From: Vibrio coralliirubri
GTDB lineage: Bacteria; Pseudomonadota; Gammaproteobacteria; Enterobacterales; Vibrionaceae
Assembly: GCF_024347375.1 (NCBI RefSeq)
Contig: NZ_AP025470.1
Coordinates: forward strand, 2,046,001 to 2,110,000
DNA: 64,000 bases
Reading direction: 5' to 3'
Part shown: positions 1 to 8,318 of the stretch, piece by piece
How positions within the stretch are numbered: the first letter of the stretch is position 1
Layout of the letters: the number at the start of each line of letters is the position of its first letter
The notes under the pieces: model-generated
Databases searched by the model: none
What the model was told of the DNA's origin: nothing
The model's input: the letters and a program-made list of their open reading frames with translations, nothing else
Translations under genes and position numbers: made by a program

Positions 1-1
1 A

Positions 2-142
2 CAAACGCAGGTTCGCTTGTTTGGTAAGCCTGATATCGATGGCCGCCGTCGTCTAGGTGTGGCGCTTACTCGTCGCAACAGCACTGAGACAGCGATTGAA
101 GATGCAATTGAGAGCGCGTCAAAAGTAAAAGTGATTTACTAA
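2..142 (+). CDS. purT: 3' end of formate-dependent GAR transformylase PurT
   Basis: The window opens inside a gene; the last 46 codons and a TAA stop are visible. The translated tail ([20 protein letters not shown] followed by [21 protein letters not shown]) matches my memory of the C-terminal ATP-grasp region of PurT, the folate-independent enzyme that makes formylglycinamide ribonucleotide from GAR, formate and ATP in purine synthesis. The next gene, tpm, is convergent, and purT-tpm adjacency fits what I recall of vibrios. A hairpin terminator follows 45 bp after the stop. The start and most of the protein lie outside the window. Confidence 0.85.
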   Translation, partial: QTQVRLFGKPDIDGRRRLGVALTRRNSTETAIEDAIESASKVKVIY

Positions 143-186
143 CCAGCTATTCAATTATGAACAATCACGAGTTCAAATCTGAACAA

Positions 187-220
187 TAAAAAAAGACGGG
201 CTATCGAGCCCGTCTTTTTG
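187..220. terminator. Bidirectional terminator between purT and tpm
   Basis: A GC-rich stem (GACGGGCT / AGCCCGTC, ATCG loop) is flanked by an A-run on the left and a T-run on the right. It can therefore end transcripts from both convergent genes. Confidence 0.9.
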
Positions 221-257
221 TTGGTGTTATCTGTTGGCTTAACTAAGCAGACTGAAC

Positions 258-911
258 TTAAGCGTCTGACTCAATCAAATACACTTCTTCACTGAATCGA
301 GACAAGCCCTTCTTAGCAATCTTCGGATGTTCATCGTCCGCAATATCTTGATTCAACAATGTGATTTTGTATCCCGAAAACAATTGATCAATCTCTAACT
401 TAGGTACGCTAAACGGAGGCCCCGCCATCTCGCTTTGGTCATAATCTAGAGTCACCAAAAGGATCTTACCGCCCGGTGTCAACAGTTGTTTCAAACGCTC
501 TACGTACTGCACTCGCATCTCTTCAGGCAATGCGACTAAAGACACGCGATCATAAATGGTGTCGACAGGCTGGATTGGCGCTGTAAAGTAATCGCCCGTG
601 TAGATGTTCAGTTCATCGAATTGATACAGTTCGTGCTGACCGCTAATTTGAGTCACAGTCGGCGTGTAAAGGTGCTCTGCAAAAAATGCGCGAACCGCAA
701 TCTGGCTTAACTCGACACCTTGAACATCTTCATGCTTTGAAGCTAGCCAAATCAGATCTTCACTTTTACCACAAAGTGGAACGAACACACTCTTCTCGTA
801 GCTGGGCTCAGTCTTTTCCCAAAATTTAATCAGAAGTGGGTTTACATCTTCGAGGTGGAAACCAATTTGGTTGGCTGCCCATTTATTGTGCCAAAATTCA
901 GGATTATTCAT
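258..911 (-). CDS. tpm: Thiopurine S-methyltransferase (tellurite-resistance type)
   Basis: 217 residues, the usual size of bacterial TPMT. The N-terminus ([19 protein letters not shown]) and the SAM-binding part ([17 protein letters not shown], then VQGVELS) are characteristic. A later [18 protein letters not shown] segment is the substrate-side loop typical of this family. The enzyme is a cytosolic SAM-dependent methyltransferase; bacterial members can methylate selenium and tellurium compounds as well as thiopurines. It faces purT tail to tail and is divergent from relV. The Shine-Dalgarno sequence is weak (GAACGAAAG). Confidence 0.93.
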   Translation of the reverse strand: MNNPEFWHNKWAANQIGFHLEDVNPLLIKFWEKTEPSYEKSVFVPLCGKSEDLIWLASKHEDVQGVELSQIAVRAFFAEHLYTPTVTQISGQHELYQFDELNIYTGDYFTAPIQPVDTIYDRVSLVALPEEMRVQYVERLKQLLTPGGKILLVTLDYDQSEMAGPPFSVPKLEIDQLFSGYKITLLNQDIADDEHPKIAKKGLSRFSEEVYLIESDA

Positions 912-1235
912 CTTTCGTTCATGTTAAACAGTCATAATGCAAGGGTACAGTATAGACAGGTAAGAGCAACCTTAGCTTGGTTTAAAGTACCAAATTAGTT
1001 TCGATAAAATCAGAAACTGGCTAAGTTCAAAGTTCTGATAATTGCGGAACTAACGCTTGGATTATTTGTCTATATCTTCACATTTTAAAGCAATATTAAA
1101 CGTTAGAGTTGGTTTCTGTCTTAACTAGCCCCATTTAATATGTAGTAAGTTTAGTTAAGCTGTTTTTACTCTTGTGCGTTACTGGTTACCCCTTTTGACT
1201 ACCCGTTTTTTGTAACCTTGTATTTTGGAGTTTGA
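912..1235. other. Divergent intergenic region tpm / relV
   Basis: About 320 bp, AT-rich, carrying the promoters of the divergent tpm and relV genes. A clear ribosome binding site (TTTTGGAGTTTGA) precedes relV. I see no convincing operator or small gene. The open frame on the minus strand here overlaps the relV start and has no family resemblance. Confidence 0.5.
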
Positions 1236-2012
1236 ATGAGTGTATTTCTCCGTACGACGGCCCTAATGCTTTTGGTATTGAGCCGAGCGCCTGCATTCGC
1301 AGCAGCACCTGTTTCAACAAGTTCAACAGATCAAACGCGCACTCCTGCGCAAAACCAAATATCTTCAAACGTATTCCGTCATAGTTTGAGCGGCCTTTAC
1401 GGCATCAAAGCCTTCGACTCACGCCCGACTCAGCCTTACACCGACTTCGATATTCTGTACAGCAAAGCGCATCAAGGCCAAGCTGAACTAGAAACTATCT
1501 GTAAAAGTACTGCCCTACTCACCAATTCTGAAGCGCTATTTGCTGGCGTTAAATCTCAAGCTCGTGCAGAAGAAAAAATCGCCCTTGAGCTTGATGGTGA
1601 TGTGACAAAAATTACCGACTTAGCCCGTGCAACTATCATCGCGAACGATGTAGAGAGCTTGGTTGAAGTTTACGAAGCGTTAAGCCGTGAAGCAGACGTT
1701 GTTAAGCTGAAAAACAAGTTTAAATCACCAGCTGACTCTGGCTACCGTGACCTTAACTTGTTGGTTCGTTTACCTAAAACCAACATCATTGCAGAGGTTC
1801 AACTTCACTTAAAAGCGATTGCTGATGTGAAAAGTGGCCCTGAACATGAGCTGTACGAAATTATCCAAGGTATTGAGCGTCACGCAATTGCAGAACATCG
1901 CCCAATCAACGATATCGAAGCGGCACAAATTAATAGCCTAAGACGCCAATCTTTAGAGCTTTACCAACAAGCATGGCAACCGTACATTACCACGCACATT
2001 AAAGCGGCTTAA
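1236..2012 (+). CDS. relV: Small alarmone synthetase RelV
   Basis: 258 residues. Residues 1 to about 23 form a signal-peptide-like hydrophobic stretch, which is odd for an enzyme expected to use cytosolic GTP and ATP. A RelA/SpoT synthetase domain covers about 45-230. Recognisable motifs are KITDLARATIIANDVESLVE (domain core), FKSPADSGYRDLNLLV (YRD motif of the nucleotide site) and IIAEVQLHLKAI (ExQ motif). There is no HD hydrolase, TGS or ACT domain, so it should make (p)ppGpp but not degrade it. The position near tpm and purT agrees with my recollection of V. cholerae relV. It stands alone, with its own ribosome site and terminator. Confidence 0.88.
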   Translation: MSVFLRTTALMLLVLSRAPAFAAAPVSTSSTDQTRTPAQNQISSNVFRHSLSGLYGIKAFDSRPTQPYTDFDILYSKAHQGQAELETICKSTALLTNSEALFAGVKSQARAEEKIALELDGDVTKITDLARATIIANDVESLVEVYEALSREADVVKLKNKFKSPADSGYRDLNLLVRLPKTNIIAEVQLHLKAIADVKSGPEHELYEIIQGIERHAIAEHRPINDIEAAQINSLRRQSLELYQQAWQPYITTHIKAA

Positions 2013-2037
2013 CCGCTTATTCATAAACAAGAACGAC

Positions 2038-2066
2038 AAAGGGCTGCATAATCGCAGCCCTTTCCT
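2038..2066. terminator. relV terminator
   Basis: Perfect stem AAAGGGCTGC / GCAGCCCTTT with a six-base loop, followed by T-rich sequence. It lies 26 bp after the relV stop and may also serve the convergent cytochrome operon. Confidence 0.85.
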
Positions 2067-2154
2067 TTATCTATTGTTTTTCTTATCGTTATCTACTGCT
2101 TTACCCACCGAACCTCGTAGAGACCAACTTAACCAGTGTTCCCAAAAAGCTCAG

Positions 2155-2724
2155 CTACTGGTGATAATACTCTTTAGTGCGGTTGTATAAGTCCAATGGC
2201 TTCAACGTACCATAGAATGCGGCTACGTCTTGCAGGTCTTCATCTGAAAGGTGTTTGACCACCGACTGCATGTACAAATCTTGGCGTTCATCACTTTTAA
2301 AATCACGCAGTTGCTTAATAATATACCCCGCTTTCTGACCTTTGATGTTTGGATAAGATTGTACGAAGGGAATTATTTTGTCGCCATGACACTGACTACA
2401 TAGATTCTGAACCAACTTTTCACCTGACACTAAGCTAGGTATGTAATCTTTGGTGATTACCTTGCTATCGACAAGCGTTTCAACCTCAGATTTAGCTTCC
2501 ACTTCAAGCTTCGGCGCTGGTTTCGACTCTATTCCTAATGATTCGACGCGCGAGGCAACTTTATCTTCAGTGCTCGGCTGTTCATCAGTACACGCCGACA
2601 ACAACAAAACTACTGATACAGCGGCTATCGCAATAGCTCTATTTGCAGCAACTCTATTAACAACAGCTCCGTTCGCAACGTTTCCACTCGCAAGAGAAGT
2701 TCGCTTTAATCGCTTAATGATCAT
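2155..2724 (-). CDS. Lipoprotein c-type cytochrome (last gene of sulfite dehydrogenase-like operon)
   Basis: 189 residues. A long basic N-terminus leads to a hydrophobic stretch ending in a lipobox (LLLSAC), so it is predicted to be lipid-anchored. After a low-complexity linker (about 50-95) comes one class I cytochrome c domain with haem motif CSQCH and a probable distal Met in DLYMQSVV. It ends ...LKPLDLYNRTKEYYHQ. Its start overlaps the stop of the preceding gene by 4 bp (ATGA), so it is the fourth and last gene of the operon. It probably passes electrons from the molybdoenzyme to the respiratory chain; this is inference from context. Confidence 0.8.
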   Translation of the reverse strand: MIIKRLKRTSLASGNVANGAVVNRVAANRAIAIAAVSVVLLLSACTDEQPSTEDKVASRVESLGIESKPAPKLEVEAKSEVETLVDSKVITKDYIPSLVSGEKLVQNLCSQCHGDKIIPFVQSYPNIKGQKAGYIIKQLRDFKSDERQDLYMQSVVKHLSDEDLQDVAAFYGTLKPLDLYNRTKEYYHQ

Positions 2725-3224
2725 TGGTTCTCTCCCGGCATAGGTGGCATCAAGGCGCTATCAATAGGCTTACGACGATACTTGTTCATATCGATGCCTT
2801 TGTCTTGATAGTAGGTACTGAGGTAATCCAATACCGGATCCCAAGTATCAGATAGATCCCACAGCCCTTGAGTGTCGACCATCCACTGAATGGTTTCACG
2901 CCATTGCTCTCTGTTTCCGCTGTTCTGAGCAACGATTAAGCTGGTATGGCAGGCGTTACATTGCCCTTTCACGGTCTCCCAACCGGGTGCCATGATCAGA
3001 CCCGACGCTTTATCTACGCCGTAGTACTCTTTTGGGTTCTCTGGAATGTCTTCAGCATGAACGAGCATCGACGTTAATAAGCTACACACCAATGCCGCTC
3101 TCATTATGCCTTTACGGTAACTGCGCTTGCTGGCAGGAGTTGAGTCTGTATGAAATGCGTGAACATCAACCAAATTGGTAAGTTTAGAACTGCCATCAAT
3201 AGGCTTATTGGAAATAGACAGCAT
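2721..3224 (-). CDS. Periplasmic monohaem cytochrome c, SorB/SoxD-like
   Basis: About 167 residues with one haem site (CNACH). I chose the ATG that overlaps the stop of the molybdoenzyme gene as TGATG (complement of about 3222-3226), a classic translational-coupling arrangement; an in-frame ATG ten codons upstream would lie inside the previous gene. The export signal (GIMRAALVCSLLTSMLVHAE) follows an unusually long n-region, so an internal ATG right before it is also possible. The sequence after the haem (REQWRETIQWMVDTQGLW) resembles cytochrome subunits of sulfite dehydrogenases. It is the likely direct electron acceptor of the enzyme encoded upstream. Confidence 0.78.
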   Translation of the reverse strand: MLSISNKPIDGSSKLTNLVDVHAFHTDSTPASKRSYRKGIMRAALVCSLLTSMLVHAEDIPENPKEYYGVDKASGLIMAPGWETVKGQCNACHTSLIVAQNSGNREQWRETIQWMVDTQGLWDLSDTWDPVLDYLSTYYQDKGIDMNKYRRKPIDSALMPPMPGENQ

Positions 3225-4450
3225 CACGACACTCTTACAGCAATACGGTGGCAACCATTAAACAGGTAACCTTTAGGATTCCATTGCGGTTGCACGACTG
3301 GCTGGCTATCACCTTCGCTATCGGTCGCCTTCGCCCAGATCTCATAATAGCCGGTCATAGGAAGGTCTAGATCGGCTTCCCATTGTTGCCAAGCGCCCTT
3401 GTTTACTGGCTTATTCAGCTTTGCATCGTGCCAAGTGGTACCGTAGTCGTAACTCACTTGCAGCTTCTCAACGGTTCTTAACCCAGCCCAAGCATGACCA
3501 CTGACTTTAACCTTTTTACCAAGCGCAAACTCTGTCCCGCTTTTTGGAGAAGTAATCAGCGACTTCACAATCATCTCTTCAATGATTCGGAAATCTTTGT
3601 TATCTACTTTCTCACCCGGAGCGATTGGGTTCTTAGGCACTTGATAAGCAGGAGCCGCCATCTTATGGCCATCATGAATCTTGTTTCGAATACTGATGCC
3701 TGTTGTGCATTTCTGAGAAACAGAAGCCGGTCGACCGCCAAATACCGTTCGTAGTGGATAACCATGGAGATATGGGATCGGCTCGCCATTCATTTCCCAT
3801 GCAATCAAGGCGTTATCGTTCATCGCAGCTGCAATAGGAACGCCACGTGAAATCGCCTCACCTTTACCACTCAAGTGTTTATCAAAGCCATGGTTACCAA
3901 CGTAAACCGCATCATCTTTAATGCCACAGTCTTTAAGCACATCACTCAACAACACACCTGTCCACTGCGAACAATAAACACCAGCATTGTTCCATTGATT
4001 GCCTTTAGTGCTCGGATAAAAATTGTTACGGCTGTTACCACCACACTCCAACACAAGGCTTTGCGTGTGATGTTTAAACTTAGATTTGAGCTCAGCTATC
4101 GTGTAGGTTTTACTCTGTTTTACCGATTCACCTTTCACTTCAAAGGTCCAAGTATCTGGGTCCATCTCCGTAAAATCTGGCATCAAGCCATTCCAACGAA
4201 CAAAGGGAACATCTGCAGGGGTCACAGCAGGTGCAAGCATACTTTCTGGCGGATACGCATTCAAAGGGTTGGTATTTAAAACGGTGTAGTAATCCGGTAG
4301 ATCTTCTGCTTTTGCCCACGTTAATGCATTGATGTCCAGTGCTGCTAAACCTTCAGGGCGATTCGCGGCAAACACCCACGACACCGGCAATGCAGAAACT
4401 GCGGTTGCTGAAAGCGCGGCTTTAAGGAACTGTCTTCTATCTAAACTCAT
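3224..4450 (-). CDS. Tat-exported molybdopterin sulfite oxidase-family dehydrogenase (SorA/SoxC-like)
   Basis: 408 residues. The N-terminus has a twin-arginine signal (DRRQFLKAALSATAVS, with AxA cleavage near 29). An oxidoreductase molybdopterin domain follows (about 75-270), with the molybdenum-ligand cysteine predicted at C136 (LVLECGGNSRN) and further conserved pieces (LHGYPLRTVFGGRPASVSQ). The Mo-cofactor dimerisation domain spans about 290-408 (VSGHAWAGLRTVEKLQVSYD ... YEIWAKATDSEGDSQ). It should act in the periplasm on sulfite or a similar sulfur compound. The substrate is not settled, because SoxC-type and other family members share these motifs. It is the second gene of the operon, with a 4-bp overlap at its start. 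Confidence 0.85.
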   Translation of the reverse strand: MSLDRRQFLKAALSATAVSALPVSWVFAANRPEGLAALDINALTWAKAEDLPDYYTVLNTNPLNAYPPESMLAPAVTPADVPFVRWNGLMPDFTEMDPDTWTFEVKGESVKQSKTYTIAELKSKFKHHTQSLVLECGGNSRNNFYPSTKGNQWNNAGVYCSQWTGVLLSDVLKDCGIKDDAVYVGNHGFDKHLSGKGEAISRGVPIAAAMNDNALIAWEMNGEPIPYLHGYPLRTVFGGRPASVSQKCTTGISIRNKIHDGHKMAAPAYQVPKNPIAPGEKVDNKDFRIIEEMIVKSLITSPKSGTEFALGKKVKVSGHAWAGLRTVEKLQVSYDYGTTWHDAKLNKPVNKGAWQQWEADLDLPMTGYYEIWAKATDSEGDSQPVVQPQWNPKGYLFNGCHRIAVRVS

Positions 4451-4752
4451 TGTGGTGACCCTGTGTTGTTCAGTTGGTAAAAGTAATTAGCTAACTTCTT
4501 GATGTCTTCTTCTGACAATAGTTGCGCGACTTTGGACATCGTTTTGTCCTCACGCTTGCCACTTTTAAAGTCAGTCAGTTGCTCAGTAAGGTAGACTTGG
4601 TTTTGCCACTTAAGGTTGGGGATAGACGGAAACGAGGTATCGTTGTTACTGCCATGACAAGCAATGCACATATTGGCGAGTTGCTGGTACTCAGCTGCCG
4701 AAGCGACAGTCGATAAAAAGAGTAACATCAAAGCTAAAGCGGACTTACGCAA
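4447..4752 (-). CDS. Small periplasmic cytochrome c (c553-like), first gene of the operon
   Basis: 101 residues: Sec signal peptide (MRKSALALMLLFLSTVASAA), then a single class I cytochrome domain with haem site CIACHG and a likely Met ligand in KTMSKVA. Its stop overlaps the start of the molybdoenzyme gene (ATGA). Three different cytochromes flanking one molybdoenzyme is more than the two-gene SorAB layout and suggests a dedicated electron-transfer relay. Confidence 0.82.
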   Translation of the reverse strand: MRKSALALMLLFLSTVASAAEYQQLANMCIACHGSNNDTSFPSIPNLKWQNQVYLTEQLTDFKSGKREDKTMSKVAQLLSEEDIKKLANYFYQLNNTGSPQ

Positions 4753-5098
4753 AGCTTCTCCTTAGATTTAGATCAACAAAATAGATTAACTGGCTGTTTA
4801 TTGAGCGCATTACAGCAAATCACTCGGTCGATTTAAATTCAATTAGATTTAACCTCTGTTCAATTTTACTGAACGGATTTAAAAAACCAATGAGATACAC
4901 TTAATTCATACTCTCTAGCTGTCCATTTTAAATGTGTGGTTTATCTTTTATTCCAACTCCTCTCATCTAACTCAGAAACAGACCGATCGTAGTCAGTTCA
5001 AATAAGTCACAAATATCTGGGTGATTGCTCTTTATCCCTTTAAGTTTTTTTGCTTAGATACAATTTCAACCATCTGACAATTAAAGGGATTTCGTCAT
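4753..5098. other. Divergent intergenic region
   Basis: About 345 AT-rich bases between the cytochrome operon and the binding-protein gene; it must hold both promoters. I found no clear operator. A half-site resembling an FNR box (TTGATCTAAATC on the minus strand) lacks a good second half. An AAAGGGA ribosome site precedes the plus-strand gene. Confidence 0.4.
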
Positions 5099-6088
5099 AT
5101 GAAAATCAAAACATCTGCGATTTTCGTACTCTCCGCTCTAGCGCTACCATCTCATGCCAACGAGTGTGGTGAGTTCACGATAGCCGACATGAACTGGAAC
5201 TCGGCAAGCCTAATAGCACACGTAGACCAATTTATTCTTAATGAAGGTTATGGCTGCGATGCACAACTGATCCCCGGAGATAGCGTTCCAACGGGTACCT
5301 CTATGATCGAAAAAGGTCAGCCTGATGTCGCGCCCGAACTTTGGACAAACGGAATCAAAGAAGCACTCGACAAAGGCGTAGCGGATAAACGGTTACGTTA
5401 TGCAGGTAAGTCGCTGGTTAATGGGGGTGAAGAAGGGTTTTGGGTCCCAAACTACCTAGTTGAACAGTATCCAGAGCTCACGACTATCGAAGGTGTGATT
5501 AAAAACGCAAAGCTGTTTGAACACCCAGAAGATGATGAGAAGTTTGCGTTTTATAGCTGCCCTGCGGGTTGGACTTGTCAGATTACCTCCGGTCACCTGT
5601 TCGATGCGCTTAAGTTAGAAGATCACAATTTTGAAATGGTTGATCCCGGCTCAGGCGCCGCTTTAGCAGGTACGATAGCGAAAGCTTACGAACGCAAAAA
5701 AGCATGGTTTGGGTATTACTGGTCGCCTACGCCTGTGCTAGGTAAGTATGAGATGGTTAAAGTTGATTTTGGTAGCGGTATCGACGTCGAGGAATTTCGA
5801 AACTGCACTACTCAACCTGACTGTGAATCACCTAAAGTGACCATGTTCCCACCAGCGCCGGTTCACACGGTAACAACGGAGAGCTTCGCAACTAGCCAGC
5901 CTCTTGCCTACGAATACTTCCAGAAACGTGGTTTCACCAATCAGAAAATGAGCCAGATGTTAGCTTGGATGGAAGAAAATCAAGCGGATGCAGAAGAAGC
6001 TATGTATTACTTCTTAGAAAGCTCTCCAGAAGTTTGGAAGCCTTGGGTATCTGAAGAGATCGCAAGTAAGGTTCAACAAGCCCTTTAG
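5099..6088 (+). CDS. Orphan glycine betaine/proline-type ABC substrate-binding protein
   Basis: 329 residues with a Sec signal peptide cleaved near ALPSHA-N. The mature protein has OpuAC/ProX-type features: ADMNWNSASLIAHVDQFIL at the start, DVAPELWTNGIKEAL in the first lobe and AWFGYYWSPTPVLGKYE in the hinge region; the tryptophans and tyrosines are typical for binding quaternary amines. No permease or ATPase gene is adjacent, so it either feeds a transporter encoded elsewhere or serves as a receptor partner. The exact ligand cannot be read from the sequence. Confidence 0.8.
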   Translation: MKIKTSAIFVLSALALPSHANECGEFTIADMNWNSASLIAHVDQFILNEGYGCDAQLIPGDSVPTGTSMIEKGQPDVAPELWTNGIKEALDKGVADKRLRYAGKSLVNGGEEGFWVPNYLVEQYPELTTIEGVIKNAKLFEHPEDDEKFAFYSCPAGWTCQITSGHLFDALKLEDHNFEMVDPGSGAALAGTIAKAYERKKAWFGYYWSPTPVLGKYEMVKVDFGSGIDVEEFRNCTTQPDCESPKVTMFPPAPVHTVTTESFATSQPLAYEYFQKRGFTNQKMSQMLAWMEENQADAEEAMYYFLESSPEVWKPWVSEEIASKVQQAL

Positions 6089-6167
6089 AGCGAAGATTCA
6101 AAGGCATAGCCCTAGTCTCCGTTTTCGCATCTAAAGTAAGTTCGTTACAGGGAACAGAAAGAAGATG

Positions 6168-6207
6168 GAGTTTGAGAGTTTGAGAGTTTGAGAGTTTGAG
6201 AGTTTGA
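6168..6207. repeat. 8-bp tandem repeat, five copies
   Basis: Five exact copies of GAGTTTGA lie between the binding-protein gene and the ihfA terminator. This looks like a slipped-strand microsatellite. Confidence 0.95.
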
Positions 6208-6260
6208 GAAAGATTACTCGAAGTTAAAGAAATACGTTTCGCTTAAACTCTATGCAGATA

Positions 6261-6288
6261 CAAAAAGACCACGCTAGGCGTGGTCTAT
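6261..6288 (-). terminator. ihfA terminator
   Basis: Perfect 9-bp stem AGACCACGC / GCGTGGTCT with a TAG loop. Read on the minus strand it ends in a T-run and lies directly after the ihfA stop. Confidence 0.88.
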
Positions 6289-6295
6289 TGCTTGG

Positions 6296-6592
6296 CTACT
6301 TCTCGATTTTAATATTTTCAACTCGGGCCTTTAGTTTTTGTCCCGGTCTGAAAGTAACAACACGTCGAGCAGAAATTGGAATGTCTTCACCAGTTTTCGG
6401 GTTACGACCAGGTCGCTCGTTTTTCTCGCGAAGATCAAAATTACCAAAACCAGACAGTTTTACCTGTTCGCCATTTTCGAGTGCTTTACGAACTTCTTCG
6501 AAAAACACCTCAACCGTTTCCTTGGCATCCCGCTTGCTGTATCCGAGTGTCTCAAACAGGTTCTCAGCCAAATCGGCCTTCGTGAGTGCCAT
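6296..6592 (-). CDS. ihfA: Integration host factor alpha subunit
   Basis: 98 residues, the normal IHF-alpha length, with the family signature [21 protein letters not shown] forming the DNA-bending arm and a start [14 protein letters not shown] typical of IhfA rather than HU. It pairs with IhfB to bend DNA at specific sites. A GAGGAAAGTTTT ribosome site precedes the ATG. It is usually the last gene of a pheST-ihfA operon; here no pheT lies upstream, and a 650-bp non-coding gap and zur occupy that position, so it needs its own promoter. Confidence 0.95.
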   Translation of the reverse strand: MALTKADLAENLFETLGYSKRDAKETVEVFFEEVRKALENGEQVKLSGFGNFDLREKNERPGRNPKTGEDIPISARRVVTFRPGQKLKARVENIKIEK

Positions 6593-7194
6593 AAAACTTT
6601 CCTCAAAGCTATGTTAAACATTGCTACTATCGTGAGTAGCGCCAAAGCATTTACCCTATTCAATCAATGAGATAAGGTCATTTACAAGGAAAGTGTATGC
6701 CAAGCTTCTGATTTTCGCCAACTTTTTTATCTTAACTATTTAATTATTCTTTCAAATCAGAAAGATAACTCGCTTCAAAATTCACATATATAGCTAAAAA
6801 CCATCTACTCAACAGCTACCAAATGGAGTTATATTCTATATAAATAACACTTGGTAGAATTTAAAACTTTAGCGATCTAAATAATAATTTTTGAGACTTT
6901 TCTCCGATACCCAATAAAATCAGCCACTTGATTTGATATGGGACTCAACAGAGGTTACTAATTAAGCGTTATTAAATATGAGATTTGTATCATTTCAGAA
7001 TTTAATTCGAATTCACTTATAACAACCCATGTTCTTTTGGGGTTTTAATCAGTAATCCAATCATTATAGGAAAGCTTCTTTGGCACAACATGCAAATGAT
7101 GGGCAATAAACGGCTATTGTTCATCTACAAAGTAAGCCTCAAAACAGAGAGCCCACCTAGAGGTTCTTTAAGTGAAAGTTCGTTCCCTGAAACT
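6593..7194. other. Long AT-rich intergenic region ihfA / zur
   Basis: About 600 bp with no convincing gene on either strand. The short open frames overlap ihfA or lack ribosome sites. The strongest structure is a weak hairpin (AACCC ... GGGGTT, followed by TTT) near 7024-7046. In relatives I would expect pheT here, so this may be a junction left by a rearrangement. Confidence 0.4.
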
Positions 7195-7196
7195 AA

Positions 7197-7218
7197 CTGT
7201 TATGTTATAACATATCTA
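7197..7218. promoter_or_regulatory. Zur-like operator upstream of zur
   Basis: A perfect 14-bp palindrome TATGTTATAACATA (7201-7214) with partly symmetric flanks lies 29 bp before the zur start. The same core occurs at 20560-20579. It resembles gammaproteobacterial Zur boxes, implying autoregulation. Confidence 0.7.
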
Positions 7219-7243
7219 CATTATCACTAATTTTGTGGATTGA

Positions 7244-7699
7244 ATGAGAGACATCGAAGCGATCATCGAGCACGTAAAACAAGGCTGTAAAACAAACGGA
7301 AAACAGTTTACCGCTAAAAGACTGTTGATACTGCGTGCACTGGTTCATGCCGACAAAGCGCTGTCTGCGTATGAAATCGTTGAATATTGTAAGGAACACT
7401 TTGATCAACATGTTCAAGCGATGTCGGTTTATCGAGTGTTGGAGTTTCTTGAAGAGCAGCACTTAGCGCACAAGCTGCAAGTCTCTAATAAATACATACT
7501 TTGCGACCATATCCTTTGCGATCATGAGCACGGCATCCCGCAGTTTTTGATTTGCTCTAAGTGCGACAAAATCAGCGAGCAAACCATCGCCCCTTCCATC
7601 ATTCGCGATCTTCAATCTCACGCAAAGCAAGAAGGCTTTACTGTAACAAGCCCCCAGTTAGAGATTAGCTGCGTATGTGATGAATGCGTCGACACATAA
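7244..7699 (+). CDS. zur: Fur-family zinc uptake regulator Zur
   Basis: 151 residues. A winged-helix half (about 1-85, with ALSAYEIVEYCKEHF and AMSVYRVLEFLEEQ) is followed by a metal-binding dimerisation half. Two CxxC pairs (LICSKCDK and CVCDECVDT) form the structural zinc site, and a histidine/cysteine-rich region (CDHILCDHEHG) supplies sensory ligands. The lack of the typical Fur HHDH pattern, the operator type and the downstream genes all favour Zur over Fur. It heads an operon with the carbonic anhydrase and COG0523 genes. Confidence 0.88.
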   Translation: MRDIEAIIEHVKQGCKTNGKQFTAKRLLILRALVHADKALSAYEIVEYCKEHFDQHVQAMSVYRVLEFLEEQHLAHKLQVSNKYILCDHILCDHEHGIPQFLICSKCDKISEQTIAPSIIRDLQSHAKQEGFTVTSPQLEISCVCDECVDT

Positions 7700-7757
7700 A
7701 TATTTCGCTCCATCAATGGTGGTAGGCCCTGCGGACTAAAAAAATAAAGAGCTCAAT

Positions 7758-8318
7758 ATGTTAAGAAGAAACCCTAGCGGCCATATGCCGAACGTATCGG
7801 AAACCGCCTTCATTGACCCGACCGCTATCATCTGCGGGAAAGTCATCATTGAAGATAACGTGTTTATCGGCCCCTACGCCGTCATTCGTGCCGACGAGGT
7901 TAACGAACAAGGTGACATGGAAGCAATCGTGATTAAGCGCGATACCAATATTCAAGATGGTGTCGTCATACACTCAAAAGCAGGAGCAGCGGTTACCATT
8001 GGAGAACGCTCTTCTATCGCTCACCGCTCTATCATTCATGGGCCATGTGAAGTTTGTGACGATGTCTTTATTGGCTTCAACTCGGTGGTATTCAATGCTG
8101 TGATTGGCAAAGGTTGCGTCATTCGCCACAACTGTGTGGTAGATGGTCTCGATTTACCGGAAAACTTCCATGTTCCACCAATGACCAATATAGGCTCAGG
8201 GTTTGACTTAAATAGCATCTCCAAAGTACCGCCTGAATACTCCGCATTTTCAGAGTCTGTGGTATCAGCCAACCACACCCTAGTTCAAGGCTACAGGAGA
8301 ATTGCTAATGAGCTCTGA
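7758..8318 (+). CDS. Gamma-class carbonic anhydrase family protein
   Basis: 186 residues with left-handed beta-helix hexapeptide repeats. The three metal-ligand histidines of gamma carbonic anhydrases appear in GVVIHSKAG and IAHRSIIHG. It would interconvert CO2 and bicarbonate in the cytosol. Gamma-class enzymes can work with Fe or Co, so expression together with zur suggests it may replace a zinc-dependent carbonic anhydrase during zinc starvation; that is inference. It lies 58 bp after zur and overlaps the next gene by 11 bp. Confidence 0.82.
   Translation: MLRRNPSGHMPNVSETAFIDPTAIICGKVIIEDNVFIGPYAVIRADEVNEQGDMEAIVIKRDTNIQDGVVIHSKAGAAVTIGERSSIAHRSIIHGPCEVCDDVFIGFNSVVFNAVIGKGCVIRHNCVVDGLDLPENFHVPPMTNIGSGFDLNSISKVPPEYSAFSESVVSANHTLVQGYRRIANEL

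Noticed and set aside
4753..4800. FNR-like half-site near the cytochrome operon promoter
   Set aside because: Only one half matches the TTGAT-N4-ATCAA pattern.
8302..8307. TTG start for the COG0523 gene
   Set aside because: It would sit directly behind the ribosome site; the ATG at 8308 has correct spacing.
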